A stretch of DNA of 64,000 nucleotides from Carposina sasakii (GCA_014607495.2 CP053167.1:9176001-9240000), one strand, 5' to 3'; shown: positions 42,699 through 55,049, counted from the stretch's first letter. Translations and numbers: made by a program. The notes: generated by a model not told the origin, from the sequence alone.

Positions 42699-42702
42699 CA
42701 GG

Positions 42703-43578
42703 ACTACTTACTAGGATAGCAAAATTAAAAATAAATGCATTAATATCTTAGATAGCCCACTCACTGTTACGTCAGCCCAGGATATCCTCATAAGTGTAGG
42801 ATGTGTAATTTCCCACAGGAAATAAGAAAAATCCGTGGAGCACTATCTACCAGGTGATTTTTATATTAGAAAGGACTTGTGTGTTAATTGGCTATAAGAG
42901 AGAAATTATATTTTCCCCAGGGTGACAACTTTTCAGACTGTAACATGATCGTCTTAATATCGAAGAGTGCACATAACTCTGAGAAATCTCGGAGGAGGTT
43001 TATCTATAGAAAACGATCGACAATATACCTACAGGTACCTAAATATCAGACAGTGATTGGTTCGCACTGCGTCACAAATGACAAAACATGTCACTGATCT
43101 AATTTATATATTGTACTATGTTATGAGCAAATAAATAATCATTTCTTTCTTTCATTTTACAGTTACCGTACCACGAGTTAATTAGGCAATGCTCTACTAC
43201 TAATTTCCTCCGTGATTATTAATATTAAAAGAAAATCTAAAAATACATCACACATTTGGAACATCTATAAAAGTTTTTATATGAAACTAAAAGAACATAC
43301 CCATATAAAACTGTTATACCTACCATCACGCTCACGCAAAGACAGTGGCGCCACTATTCACAAGCTACACGATAATGTTACCATCACACGACCTTTAGCA
43401 ATGAGTGGGCAGATCCGTGACTACCCCATTTAATTACGAGCTTCCGACTACGCAGGGCTGAAAATGTACCTATTAATTTGTTAGATAATACCGTGAATTA
43501 GGTCATTTTTTGGCCCGTTGATCGAATTCGATTAAAAGGTTATGTTAGACAAAAATATAATTTAAAATCTACATGAAT
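42703..43578. other. Unassigned stretch
   Basis: No gene or repeat recognised. Confidence 0.45.
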
Positions 43579-43579
43579 G

Positions 43580-43800
43580 CATATGCACACAGCTGTGTTT
43601 TCAAAACAGAAACCAGAACTAAAGGACTTTAAATGAGATCCCACAGACACATTTAGCATAGCGGGCACAGATATGATGATCAGTTGCTAGCCAATCGCCT
43701 GAGAGAACGCCCGAGTTCCTTAGTCGACTCTTACGACATGCACGGAAGGAGATGCAGTGCAGTTGATGTATTCAAGTGAATTCAGCACAGGACCGACCGA
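43580..43800 (+). repeat. SINE family B, near full-length copy
   Basis: It runs 'cacacagctgtgttttcaaaa' to 'ttcagcacagga', with the core 'agttgctagccaatcgcctgagagaacgcc'. Confidence 0.75.
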
Positions 43801-44094
43801 TCTTCTATATCGATAATGATCTAAAAAAAGGTATGAAGAAGCTTGGGATCCCCGATCAAAGTAAAAACTTTTATACCTTTTTTAGTTCTAGTCTATACCT
43901 AACTTTGGGTGTCCCTTTACCTATAAATAAAGTGCACGAGACGCTCGGTTGCTATTAATACTAATGGTATACATAAACATACATATTTTAGTACCTACTT
44001 ATTAGGTAGTTTGTAGTGCTCATACAAACGGATATTTATTATGAGACCTCTCTTAGACATTCTTGCAACAATTCAAGACAATATAACCAAACAA

Positions 44095-44232
44095 TGGCTT
44101 TTTCAAATGAGATTCCACCTTTGGCATAGCGGAGACAAGTGACAAGTTAGCCTAGAGAATGCCTCAGTTCCTTAGTCGACTCTTACGACATGCACAGAAG
44201 GAGATGTAGCTGATGTATTCTAGTGAAGGCAC
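44095..44232 (+). repeat. SINE family B, 3' part
   Basis: 'Gagattccacctttggcatagcgg' to 'gatgtattctagtgaagg'. Confidence 0.65.
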
Positions 44233-44234
44233 AA

Positions 44235-45435
44235 TAAAATGAAATCGTAAAAGGAGAATATAGCACATCTGAGTAGCTCCTGTCTCGCAAAAACAAAACA
44301 CACCAATAAATGGCAATCGGGGCCACCTCAAACCACGGCGCCGTGAACATTTGTAAAAATACTAATGCATTCCAATTCCGAGAGCAAGGAGGACGAAAGT
44401 ATTGCGGAATTTGCACATCAGAAAGAGTAATTTTGGATATGCTCAATGGAGCGAACCACAGCTAATAAATCTTATTATCGCAGACAAATTGTATTGTACC
44501 TACAGATACACAGAACAAAGTCGTCAGTTTTACAAACGTATTCTTACTTTTATAACTCATTGCTACCCCGGCCGCTAAATTTAATTATTTGTTTAAGAGT
44601 AGATTTATCCAATGGTCAGTATATCTGAAGAATGAAATTGATACAGTCTCTAATCTTCAAGTTTTATAGTAAGAGAGCATCAGATTTATCTTTCAAATAG
44701 GCTATCTGATCTGACCATTGCGAAACTCAGCCCCAAGTATTATTATTTTTAAAAATAATATTCGTGTAATAGAGAGAAAAGCAACTTGACGACACCACTC
44801 ACTGACACTGCAGAAAAGAACACAACAAGTAAAATTACATTTCAATCCAACCAGCTCCGCAGCACTACAGCCTCCGCGGCGCCAAATGTTCAGGGATTCG
44901 TTTCAGATCGCATACGGAATAACAATGAACTCAATTTAGATCAGATACAAATCTACCTCAAGTAGGTATGGCGGATAATAATAACATGTCATTTGAAATC
45001 CTTATTTACATGAAATTGGAAATAGCTATAGATAGGTACCTAGTTGGGTGTACCTTTAATCTTGAAAACCATTTTTTATATATTTATGTGAACCTATGCT
45101 GCCCATGGCTTCAGCAAACGTTAGCTGCAAGCTGCAAGGGTAACTATTAGAAAAAAAGAAAAACATTTATTTTTCGCCTACTTACAATATACGAAAAATA
45201 ATAAAGTAATAACAATTATGTCGAAAAATTGGCCACCACTCGGCATAATGCTAAAACAACAAAAATATCATACATATCTTGCAATAACACTGTTCTTACG
45301 TGGCGCCAGCGCAAGTTAAATGAGTTACTCGTAATATGGTGGTAGTCTTAATAAAAATATGTATGTGGCTTGGCCGTTTACCTACCTGGGGGGCAATTCT
45401 TAAAAAAATTTAGGCGAAACGCAACCTTAGTGTTA
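44235..45435. other. Unassigned stretch
   Basis: No gene or known repeat recognised. A GC-richer patch lies at 44850-44890. Confidence 0.45.
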
Positions 45436-45436
45436 G

Positions 45437-45579
45437 AATTTTTAAATATCTCAGGAATTTTCATACTTCAACTTGAAAAATAAAAAATTAATTTTGAGTC
45501 TCAAATTTTGGAAATAGGTTCTCTATAGTGGGCTATTTATGCAGCTTTTCGCTTAACATACCCTTTCTGTTACACCCTG
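45437..45579. mobile_element. Foldback MITE family 1, right half only
   Basis: 'Gagtctcaaattttggaaataggttctctata' to 'tacaccctg' followed by TA matches the right arms of the complete copies. The left arm is missing. Confidence 0.75.
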
Positions 45580-45597
45580 TATACCTATGCCTGCTTT

Positions 45598-45650
45598 ATG
45601 ATCCTGCAGTTCTGGCTACCCAATTTAGGGCAGATACACATGGCTGTATG
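45598..45650 (-). repeat. SINE family B, 5' fragment
   Basis: 'Tgatcctgcagttctggctacccaattt'. Confidence 0.6.
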
Positions 45651-45762
45651 TATTTTTTTTTACCGGACATTTTGTGTACCTAACTGTGACATGTAAATAA
45701 GGACCAACTCATTGGTCTGTAGCATGTGGCATATGCTTAACGAATAAAACAAGATAACGAAG

Positions 45763-45935
45763 ATAATGAAAAATAACGTTGCCAATAATGTAAAAAATTA
45801 AAAGTGTAAAGAGATGGTCAAATTCGTCATCCGAGTTAATTGATCCGGTAGCTCAGTTGGTTAGAGCGAAGCACGGAATGCGAGAGGTCGTGAGTTCAAG
45901 TCTCACTCGGATGAATTTTTTTTTCATTTCTGAAT
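45763..45935 (+). repeat. Family C repeat with tRNA-like domain (45842-45914)
   Basis: The order is 'aaaataacgttgcc', 'aaattcgtcatccgag', then a tRNA-like segment with six of seven acceptor pairs, a GCTC/GAGC D stem and a perfect T arm (gtgag-ttcaagt-ctcac), followed by a T-rich tail. The anticodon arm does not form a clean 5-bp stem, so I do not call a tRNA gene. Confidence 0.75.
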
Positions 45936-46039
45936 ATTGTTTAGAATAACAAGATGTTCTATGCAAAGCATAGTCATAATTACATCGGGTCATTAACTAA
46001 CTCAAAATGCAAATGGCCGTAAAAATTAACGGCAATTAG

Positions 46040-46690
46040 AAGAGAACTGATTCGGCGTCCTAATTAGAAGGCGCGCGGGTCGCGAGACCGTCCGAAATTC
46101 CCGTGCGATACCAAAATATAGTGCGGCGATTCGGCAAATGTCTGTCAGTCTGAGAATCCAAAGTCAAGGGAAAAAAACTAATCTCCGATTCCAAAGTATG
46201 GCAGAAATTTGCGCCGACACGCACGCCCAACTGAGCGGCCCCCTTTATTTGACAGCAAATTAATAATCGCCCGCGTAACCGGAACGCCACAACGCGCGAT
46301 AGCCGCGACAAATATCGACTTTATCACACAAGCAATGAAGTCTAAAGGTAAACATTTACGCGGGCACACGTGTTCTTATACGATTTTGATCCTTATAACC
46401 AGGCGGCAGTGAAGCGCAAATCGACCACCGGAACGAAGTTAATAGGATGTAATTTATCCGGGTAAACTCGCCGGCGTTGCCGCTCCGGGTTCGGCCAGAA
46501 CGAGACAACCGCTGTTCCTTCCGTATGGCGTAAAAGAGATAAACGAGTTTTTATTGTTTCGCGCAGTATCATTAGTTTGGTAAGCAGGCCACGGTAGCGC
46601 CACAGACGTAGTACGGGAGGTGCGATCAGAAACGACGTAGCGGGCACTTCTCATTAATTTTCAGGAAGACGTGAAATCCCCTTCATTACT
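46040..46690. other. GC- and CpG-rich low-repeat block
   Basis: This is the most GC-rich long stretch in the window, with many CpGs and none of the dispersed repeats. Open frames on both strands (up to 84 codons) lack recognisable domains. It could be a promoter, exon-bearing or conserved non-coding segment. Confidence 0.4.
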
Positions 46691-46699
46691 CGCCCCTCG

Positions 46700-48930
46700 G
46701 TAAACAACGTTCACCTGATTTTACGAGTTTGCTCACAATGAATTGGATTTCGGTTATTATCAGGTATAAAGATTTGGTAGGTAATGTAAATAGTTACAGT
46801 AAATTAAGCCGACTAGTCGCAACGGTAGAGTTTGTATCAGTATTAGTAACTAATATCTGTTCCACACTCATTATATACCTATAAGTACAGCTAAATTATT
46901 AGCACATGGTGCCATATCACACCTACGATCTACGATCATTCATGAGTTATTTGTTTTTCCACTTAGTTCAACCATTAACTACACGAAGAGTTGGTACGTA
47001 GTATATTATACTTGACGACTAATTATTATATAATGTTTTATTAGGAATTTAGCACAAACTTATTATCAGGCACTTAGGAAAATATCCGATGCTTTCGGCC
47101 GACTAGTCGGAAATTAACAACAACAAACCTATTACCGATAGACCGCTTTTACGACTAATCGTTATGTAGGTAGTAATTAGTTAAAGAAGGAGCTACAGTG
47201 GGGCAAACATCAACGCCTTGATAGTCTGTAACGCTATCGTCACGCTGTCATATCACATAGATTTTTCTTGCGAGGCGATAGCGTTACAGCGCGTTAAAAG
47301 GTTCATGCTTACCCTACAGTTTCATGACAGTACTATTGCATGACCAAAACTCGAGTGTGACAATACTCGAAGCTCGCGTAAAATAAACGAAACGCTACTT
47401 CCTGCCACGGAAAGGTGACGACAAATGGCTGCCATTCCCAAACTTTTGTAACAGTAGCGTGTGAAGGGGTTTATAACACCGATGGTAATCTAAAGAAGTT
47501 TCAAAGGACCGTCGCCGGTTAAGCTAATGTTTATTTATTAAGCATTAATTTTTAGAAGGTTTACAGTCATGAGTTATTTATTTATAGTAATAAAATATTT
47601 AGGTAACTTGCATATTTACAGACTGATGAGCCATGAAAAGAAATAGTTAGGTACACTTTTGAGAAAGAACTCAAGTAACTATTACCTACATCCGTAGACA
47701 TTGCATTTATTATTTAAATTGACGAAAATTGTATTTAAAACAAACTAAAACACGTAGAGATAGACAACTAGTAGTTGCACTATTAGTAGTTTTACAAGGA
47801 ACAGCTTATTACTAACCCCTAAAATGTAAGGAAAACGTAAAATTTTACAAGTTATCTTTAATTTAGGTTTAAATAGAAGTAAAGCACGTAATTGCCTCTC
47901 AAACTACAAGTAAATTAACCTAAATTAAGTATATTTTGATATGTTTACGTCACGTCCACGATAAGGCCCTGGTTGGTTCATGCGACGTAACAATTTTGGT
48001 CACGGGTCAGTGAGATGATTAAATGTTTTTAACTACCGACCTAGCAGTTCATATTTTTAACATTTATCTAGTTTACCCGACGTTTGTGGTGATAATGTTA
48101 ATTAATTTATAAACAAAAATACGCACATTTTCAGTAATATACTGAAAATATTATTGGTCTCGCTAACAGCCACTGGTTGCTATAATAGTTATGGAGATAA
48201 ATATTTTCGTTGTTTTCTTACAAAAATTTACCTTACAATCAAATAATCTGCAGCTTAAATATAATATAAATAATTGACCATAAAACCGCCAAATGTATAT
48301 ATTTGAGTGGGATCCGGTCTCAAATGTACCCATAAGAAGGAATGTTTCAACAATGCTTCCCAGAAGATTAACCCTCTCATCAGATTCCACAACATTTGTG
48401 ACTTATCAAATTATTAAAGACACACCATTTTGAAATGTGAATCAATTTAATTTCTTGATATCGAGTTTGCAAACAATGACTATGCATGCATGCATTCAGC
48501 ATGATGAATTCACTATCCGTATTGCTAGCGCCATCTACATTTTGTTACACGCATCACATATCTTGGCACGCAAGGTTGTCTTCTGTGTCTGTTACCTACA
48601 CTGTGCTATAGTTCTACGATTGAATTAAGTAAAAATAAGTTAAAACACTATTAAAAATCATAGTTAACAGCAAAATGTATGGAATATCTGTCTAAGTTAG
48701 ACTATGCCTAGCGTAAAAAATGTCTAAAGATTTTTATAACACTGTTTTTTTTTTAAATTGCTTCTTATATTATAACTTAAGTACCAATAAAATAAGACGC
48801 GTACAAAAAAGCCAGGGGGAGTAAAATGCGACCAAGGGGGTGACATTCACGGGCATAAGAGTGAATCTTACGGGGTTGGATAAGGATATTACTTATTGAA
48901 AGTGAGCAGCTACTACATCTTGATTGTATT
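46700..48930. other. Unassigned AT-rich DNA with one 14-bp hairpin
   Basis: CTGTAACGCTATCG (47226-47239) pairs perfectly with 47276-47289. Otherwise no gene or repeat is recognised. Confidence 0.5.
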
Positions 48931-48933
48931 ACT

Positions 48934-49255
48934 AGTTGACGCCCGCGACTCAGTCCGCGTGGACTACAGAAAAAAACAAAATGTCGAAATTATCCGGGAT
49001 AAAAACATTTTCCCGAGATAAAAAGTAGCCTATATGTGAAGTAGGACCTGTCACAATATATTCCTGAAAACTGCATCGAAATCGGTGCAGCCGTTTTTAA
49101 GATTAGCGTGCACAAACGCACACAAACCAAAAAACAGACAAACAGACAAAAAATCATTCTTTTAGGTACTATTGCGTTAATAAAGGTCTCCTATAATATT
49201 TTTTCTCATATATATTCATGTACAGCAGCGATCCATTACATTTGTATTATATGTA
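48934..49255 (+). repeat. RTE-like element (family R), long copy
   Basis: 'Ctagttgacgcccgcgactc' to 'cgttaataaaggtctcctataatattttt' matches 2815-3129 in reverse. Confidence 0.75.
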
Positions 49256-49257
49256 GA

Positions 49258-49688
49258 TAGATAGATATATAGCTCTACGCGGATGAATCACATAACATTG
49301 TGTGCTATTTAACAAGTTACAAAATGTTTATAATGTGGCCATCTTGTCGAATAGACAATTAACTGAATAATTTTCTTACCGATATTTTATTTATCAATAC
49401 ATTATGACAAAACTGAGAAAAGGACATTAAAGGTTAGAGTACACATTGAACATCATAAATATGATGTTTAATTGATAACAATCATAGCCTCACCCACCGT
49501 GTTATGAATGTAATAGCTATTACAATAAATGATCATGATCACGGCACATCTATTGAATTTTTAACAAGACATTACATTTTTATTAAATTAACATAGAAGA
49601 AACAGAATAAAACAGTAGCAGAGATAAGATATAAGCGATTAGACGATAACTTTGATAGTACATACACACGTACTTACTCGTACATACG
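49258..49688. other. Unassigned AT-rich stretch
   Basis: Nothing recognised. Confidence 0.45.
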
Positions 49689-49689
49689 G

Positions 49690-49870
49690 TACATACCAAA
49701 CAAGAAGCTTGGTAAAATAGCAGACGCCCACGAGGCCACGACTGCGTCTGCGTAAAATTTTGATATTTTCTTTTTCCCGTGGGAATTTCGGGAAATATTT
49801 TGTTAGTGTTACCCTAAACTTACGTTTATGCAAAATTTGATGTAGATTGAACCAAACAAGCACGTTTTCC
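49690..49870 (+). repeat. RTE-like fragment (family R)
   Basis: 'Gcagacgcccacgaggccacgac' and 'ttcccgtgggaatttcgggaaatatt' share the module that is tandemly repeated at 9449-10110. Confidence 0.6.
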
Positions 49871-49871
49871 C

Positions 49872-50294
49872 ATAAGTTTTAGTTCATACTTGATTTATAT
49901 AAAGTGCATTTCGCATTACTATTGTGTTAAAAATTACAATATTTAAGAGTTTTAGCAGCCTATAAATAAATAGCCATATCTAAAAGTAGTTATAAACAAA
50001 ACATTGCCAAGGATAAATGCTTATCAAAAAAGAATGCAAAAATATCAAGATATTACATATTGTTAACTATTAGGTACCTACCTTGCGTAAAATGTCTCAA
50101 TTTTTATCTTATCTAACCAGCAACAACAAAGGCGTGTAAATTAAACAAAGTATTTGAATCTAAAAATATATGCAGCATATTGCACTTACCAAACACAAAT
50201 AATATACATGTAGGTACCTATAATTATAAGATAATAACGCCCTATGTATAATACTTTCGTAACCTTTTAGGAGGTAATCTATGACCTAAATATA
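49872..50294. other. Unassigned AT-rich stretch
   Basis: Nothing recognised. Confidence 0.45.
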
Positions 50295-50612
50295 CAGTGT
50301 TATTTTTGGTCGTCAACGTTCCCGAAAACTACAGCATCTCCTCATCATCATCATCACGATAATTTTTCTCCGTGGAAGCATACCTGGGAAGTGTTTGGTT
50401 TCCAAAATATTAGGGTCCAAAGTTGATAATGCACATTGACGTGTGTAACAAGATTTTTTCACGAGAAATAATCATATCTGCCTATGAAAAAACTAGCATA
50501 AACACTAGACACTATAAATTTCGCCAGATCAAGTAATTATTTTTTTTTTTCAAAAAAATTGTCATCGTTTCCCAAATTTTTTGCATAAACTTACTTTATT
50601 TGATGTATAGAG
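50295..50612. mobile_element. MITE family 2, copy c, right end lost
   Basis: It starts CAGTGTTATTTTTGGTCG and follows copies a and b to 'actttatttgatgtatagag', then diverges before the terminal repeat. Confidence 0.8.
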
Positions 50613-51176
50613 TTACATACGAAATGAATTTCCTCAAATCCTGGTTTTCAAAGTTTGAGATGGCAACCCTAACGTATATGTATACCTTAGGCATAGTTAT
50701 AAACGACTGTATTCCCGAATTGAGGTATACAGAATTGCAGGATCATAAGGGAAATACCTAGATAGACGTCTATTATTAGAGCTATCTCGTACACTTGCTT
50801 GATTGTCTTGTGACCACAGAACACTAGTATCGGTTAATCCTAGTTATTTTAACTATCCCCCCTACCCTGGGAACGGACGACGACATTAGTTAGTTTTTGA
50901 TTTACGAGTTTCATGTAAATACGCTTGAGTTTCTTTTGATAGGTGGTCCTAAAATACATATTAATTATTTCAAGACATTCCAAACATTTCCTAGGTATTT
51001 AAGACTTCTATTTAAATAAACCCGTAGCAAGGAGGTAACCCTAAAATAGCTCAGCTCAGACACGTACCTACTGGAAATATAATATTAAATTAAAACGTCT
51101 AAAGAATTTCCCTCTGAATTAGAATTTGGTCTAAATGATCTCACAAATTTTAGGCATTGTCTTCGAGCGTAGAACC
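50613..51176. other. Mostly unassigned; SINE B head at 50710-50770
   Basis: 'Tgtattcccgaattgaggta' and 'agaattgcaggatcataaggg' are a degraded family B head. The rest is not recognised. Confidence 0.45.
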
Positions 51177-51184
51177 GACTTGAC

Positions 51185-51623
51185 CATGGAGAAGAAATAA
51201 AGAGGAGTAGCGGCTAAGTATTTTTTTAAACATAAATAGAATGCCGCGGAGCGGGGGTGAAGTATGGGACGAGGGGAGCATTGAACCTTATACATAGCCC
51301 ATTTGCATAGAAACCACCTTGTAGTGATTAGTCAAACTACTTGCTCATTATCAATATGGTTCAAGATTGTTTTACTAGTGCAATCACTCATCGCTAGATG
51401 GTAATATTATACTACGTTTTAGTAAAAAAAAGTATCCTGATACTCGTAAAAGCGCTAGTGTCTTTGTAATTTTAATACGGTTACATTTCGGAGCACAAGC
51501 GTGTGGTTACAGCTACTGCGTTACACTGGCGCTGAAGCTCCGCCCCTATCATGACGCCATGGCCTCACGATTGCCACACGACTCACTTCATAGTCCCACC
51601 TCCTCTTTTATACCTTCTTCATG
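51185..51623. mobile_element. hAT-like MITE (family 3), copy b, 8-bp target duplication
   Basis: Its ends are CATGGAGAAG and, inward from the right, CATGAAGAAG. It is flanked by identical GACTTGAC octamers (51177-51184 and 51624-51631). It aligns with copy a over nearly all its length, with about 36 extra bases mainly in the middle. Confidence 0.88.
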
Positions 51624-51714
51624 GACTTGACCTTTGGAAATTAGTTCAAGCGAAATCTATTCATGGTTATTAAAGGTAATAACTTTGCAATGTTCAGAAC
51701 ATGCTGCAAAAAAT

Positions 51715-51940
51715 CGGCTTGTGTTCCCTAAAATGGGATGTTAGCCAGCACTGCAGGATCGCGAATGAAATCCTACAGCCACGTTTAACATAGCGGCATC
51801 AGATGTAAAAAATCAACGACAAGTTGCTAGCTCACCGCATAGGCCTGAGAAAACGCCCCTAAATTTCTCAGTCGAAGACATGCACGGATGGAGATGCAAC
51901 TAATGTATTCCAGTTAAGCACTGCATCAGCACCGGGTTAT
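51715..51940 (+). repeat. SINE family B, near full-length copy
   Basis: 'Gtgttccctaaaatggga' to 'aatgtattccagttaagcactgcatcagca'. Confidence 0.7.
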
Positions 51941-51944
51941 AGTA

Positions 51945-53505
51945 TAAATCAACATTACAAATTAATAAATGAATTTTATTAATCATGCATACTTATCGAC
52001 TTCTCTGTTATTTATTAGCTGTTATATATTAGGTATCATGGTGGTACCATGGCACAATGAATGAATGACATAGCGCCTCACCGTGAGAAACTCAACGGGG
52101 GCGGCAGAACAAAATTGACCTGAGAAACTATGGAAGCGTGAAGCGAACCGCATAATTATGTACACAATGCGTACGCGACAACGTATACTTTACAATAGAG
52201 TAAGAAGTGTGTACTGAGATATTTCCTGAGAAATCTGCATACCAAGTCCTGTATAATTTACGTAGAAAGCATAATGCAAGAAATATTTATAAACGTCTAA
52301 AAATTATAAGCAAATACTTAACTATAAAATTACTTTCTGACTTTTCTTCCATCTTTTGGATGATATAGAAGTAATTATGTAAATAAATTATTTTTTTAAC
52401 TTTACCACACCTTACTACCTAGGTAATCTAAAGTTGGTCATCAATACTTTAAATAAGATTATAGGTGAATTCTTTTTCAATTCTTAACTCTTAAATAAAT
52501 TACTTAATTAATGTTTTAACCTCTAGATAATTCTATGTACTGTAGGTATAATTATCAACATGGTTGACATACAATAATAACAAATAACTAGTAGCGCGAT
52601 TTTATATACCTAATAATAAAGTAACCTATTGTTTTCCGACATATACAGTATACTGTACGTTAAAATATTCACAAAACATTTTCTAGAAGGCGTTATCCAA
52701 GGCCATACATAGGTAAATATTATATTATAATAATATAAAGTAAGTAAAGTATTATAGTAGGTATAAAGTATTAACCTAGGTACCTAAGAGAATAGGATGA
52801 TGGCTCCATGTTTCACTGGAAAAAAACGGAGTAAGCAACAATTCTAAAGGAATAGAAAAGAAACCAACCTCCAAGAATTAATGTGATAGTTAGTTCAATA
52901 TTTCTTCATGGGCTCATCAATACACTGCACAAGCAATAGGCAACCAGACAAGGAAGTAGGTACACAGTAACCTACATCTCTCTAATCCCATTGGAACATA
53001 GAAAACTGCAGTTATGTAGGTACCTTCTTATCTACTTAAAAAGAAAGAAAACTCAGTGTCATCTATTGATAGGTAGCTCTTAAAAGCTCAAATGCGTCAA
53101 ACGTTTAGGCTCTAGCTAGAGCGTGCCGAAGAAATACACATAACTACCTATATAGAAACTTCCAAAATACATACATTCGAAAAGCATAAATCTCCCTCTG
53201 CCGCAGTCAGGTGAACACTGCATCAGATTATTAGTTCAATAACATGAACTGTGATCAAGGTCGATCAAGTCAACATCTGCTGCGTGATCGCCATTTTGAT
53301 TTTAGGACTTGACAATGTCAAACATCTTGTACATAATGAGGACTTGCGTTTGGAGATTAGATGTCAAGGAAGCTCACTACATCATCATATGGTCTAGGTA
53401 AAAAAAACCCAGGAAAACAGAAATCCTAGCTAGAGTATCAAGTAGAAAGGATCCTCCGTCAGAGGAAAACTTTTCTTTACTTGTAGAACACATTCATTCA
53501 TTCAA
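51945..53505. other. Unassigned AT-rich DNA
   Basis: No gene, RNA or known repeat recognised. Confidence 0.45.
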
Positions 53506-53533
53506 CACACACGTGGCTGTGTTCCCTAAAAAT

Positions 53534-53868
53534 TTAATTAAAAATTTAAAAAATCCCGACCCAAAAAAGTACGCAATCATGACAAAAGGTTTAAAATGCT
53601 AAACCCTATAAAAAACAAAAAATAACTTTTAACACTACATAAGTACCAACTAAAGCATGTCAGACTATCTACTCGGGACTTTGTGCCACCTTTATGTCGG
53701 AGGCATAACCGCTAATTTTGAACTGCAAATGGTTATCTTGGCCTGCTGTTGACCGTACGTATGAAATTTCTTATTAAATTTTGTCGCGTCGGAGGACCGC
53801 TTACACATACACACACACACAGAGACACGTCAAACTTATAACACCCCGTCGTTTTTGCGTCGGGGGTT
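53534..53868 (-). mobile_element. Dispersed repeat E inside the SINE
   Basis: On the minus strand it starts 'aacccccgacgcaaaaacga', continues 'gtgttataagtttgacgtgtc' with a (gt)n tract, and ends 'ttttttgggtcgggat', the two ends of a repeat frequent in Lepidoptera. AAAAA flanks both sides. Confidence 0.7.
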
Positions 53869-53992
53869 AAAAATGGGGTAGCCTGAACTGAAGAATCGCG
53901 AATGGGGTCCTACAGGCACGTTTAGGCTAATAGCGAAGTCAGATGGAAAAGGAACAGTTAATAGCTCGGTCATCGCCTGAGAGAACGCCCCT

Positions 53993-54175
53993 CCCCCTGA
54001 TTACGTAAAAGCAATACCAAAGCCGAAGCAAAGCGATAGCGAAAATTATACAATATTCGCCTTGAAATGTCAAAGTTCCTTTGAAATTTTACGTAATACG
54101 AATTTGACAAGTAATCAGCGATTTTTGTACAATTTTCGCTATCGCTTTGCTTTTGCTAGATAGGTAATAAGGGGG
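53993..54175. mobile_element. TIR element (MITE family 4), copy b, 3-bp target duplication
   Basis: It starts CCCCCTGATTACG and ends GTAATAAGGGGG. CCT flanks it (53990-53992 and 54176-54178). The uninterrupted SINE at 51850 ('gcccctaaattt') confirms the join. Confidence 0.85.
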
Positions 54176-54267
54176 CCTAAATTCCTTAAGGTCGACTTTT
54201 ACGACATGCATGGAAGATGCAGCTGATGTATTCTAGCGCACCGCATCACAGTAAAATCCTACTAGTA

Positions 54268-54467
54268 TTATAAAAGCGAAAGTTTGTAAGTATGGATGGA
54301 TGGATGTTTGCTACTCTTTCATGTAAAAACGATTTTAATTAAAAAAAATATGGAGTTAGCTGACACATAGGCTACTTTTTATCCCGGGATTTTTTTTTTC
54401 TCCCGGATAATTTCGACATTTTGTTTTTTTCTGCAGTCCATGCCAACGAAGTCGCGGGCGTCCAATA
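54268..54467 (-). repeat. RTE-like element (family R), well preserved
   Basis: 'Ctagtattataaaagcgaaagtttgtaag' through 'gacacataggctactttttatcccggga' to 'gaagtcgcgggcgtcca'. Confidence 0.75.
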
Positions 54468-54469
54468 AT

Positions 54470-54845
54470 AAAGAATAAGAACAATATATTTCTAATCAGT
54501 AAAGATCTACAAAAAACGCGAGTTACACAGATTTCACTAGCACACACGGGCACATTCCGAATCTTTGCGCAATAATGATCAGCAGCGATAATGAATGACA
54601 TGCAAAGCATTACGCTACCGGTTTGGATGAGCCTAGTTTTAATGGCTGGAGTGTGCAGTCAGGAACATCTTAAAACAGGCGTGTTATAATCGAGCGAAAA
54701 GGAGCACGACCTTTCACTTTCTCTACGGAACCCCGCACAGGTTTTAGCAGTGCCAATACGTGCAGATGTATTTGGAATTAGATAAGTGACTATAAAGCGA
54801 CCTACATTATAATAGAGCCTAATATAACTAACAAGTCTTGTAGTG
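54470..54845. other. Unassigned stretch
   Basis: Nothing recognised. Confidence 0.4.
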
Positions 54846-54849
54846 TAGC

Positions 54850-55014
54850 AAACTGAAGTCGCAATAGAATGATCGCATCTGTCCTAGAACCGGTGGACGG
54901 TGGAGTAACCGGGTTCTCAAATGGTAGCAACTGGATGGCGAAAACGGGAGATCGAGCCTTGGAGCGCGCTCTTGGAAGGCCTATACGTCCAGCAGTGGAC
55001 TGCACTAGGCTGAT
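54850..55014 (+). pseudogene. RTE protein, extreme C-terminus
   Basis: The final frame reads PWSALLEGLYVQQWTALG-stop (stop at about 55008), the conserved end of RTE proteins. Upstream 'aacgggagatcgagcc' would fit NGRSRA only after a frameshift. It is a short 5'-truncated remnant. The YVQQWTALG codons correspond to the end shared with SINE family F. Confidence 0.7.
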
Positions 55015-55049
55015 GTGTACTATAACAAATTAAAATTAACTTAGCCTTT

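Larger units (their letters stand above)
53507..54250 (+). repeat. SINE family B copy carrying two separate insertions
   Basis: Family B pieces are 53507-53533, 53869-53992 and 54176-54250. Together they form one ordered copy interrupted by repeat E and by a MITE. Confidence 0.8.
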
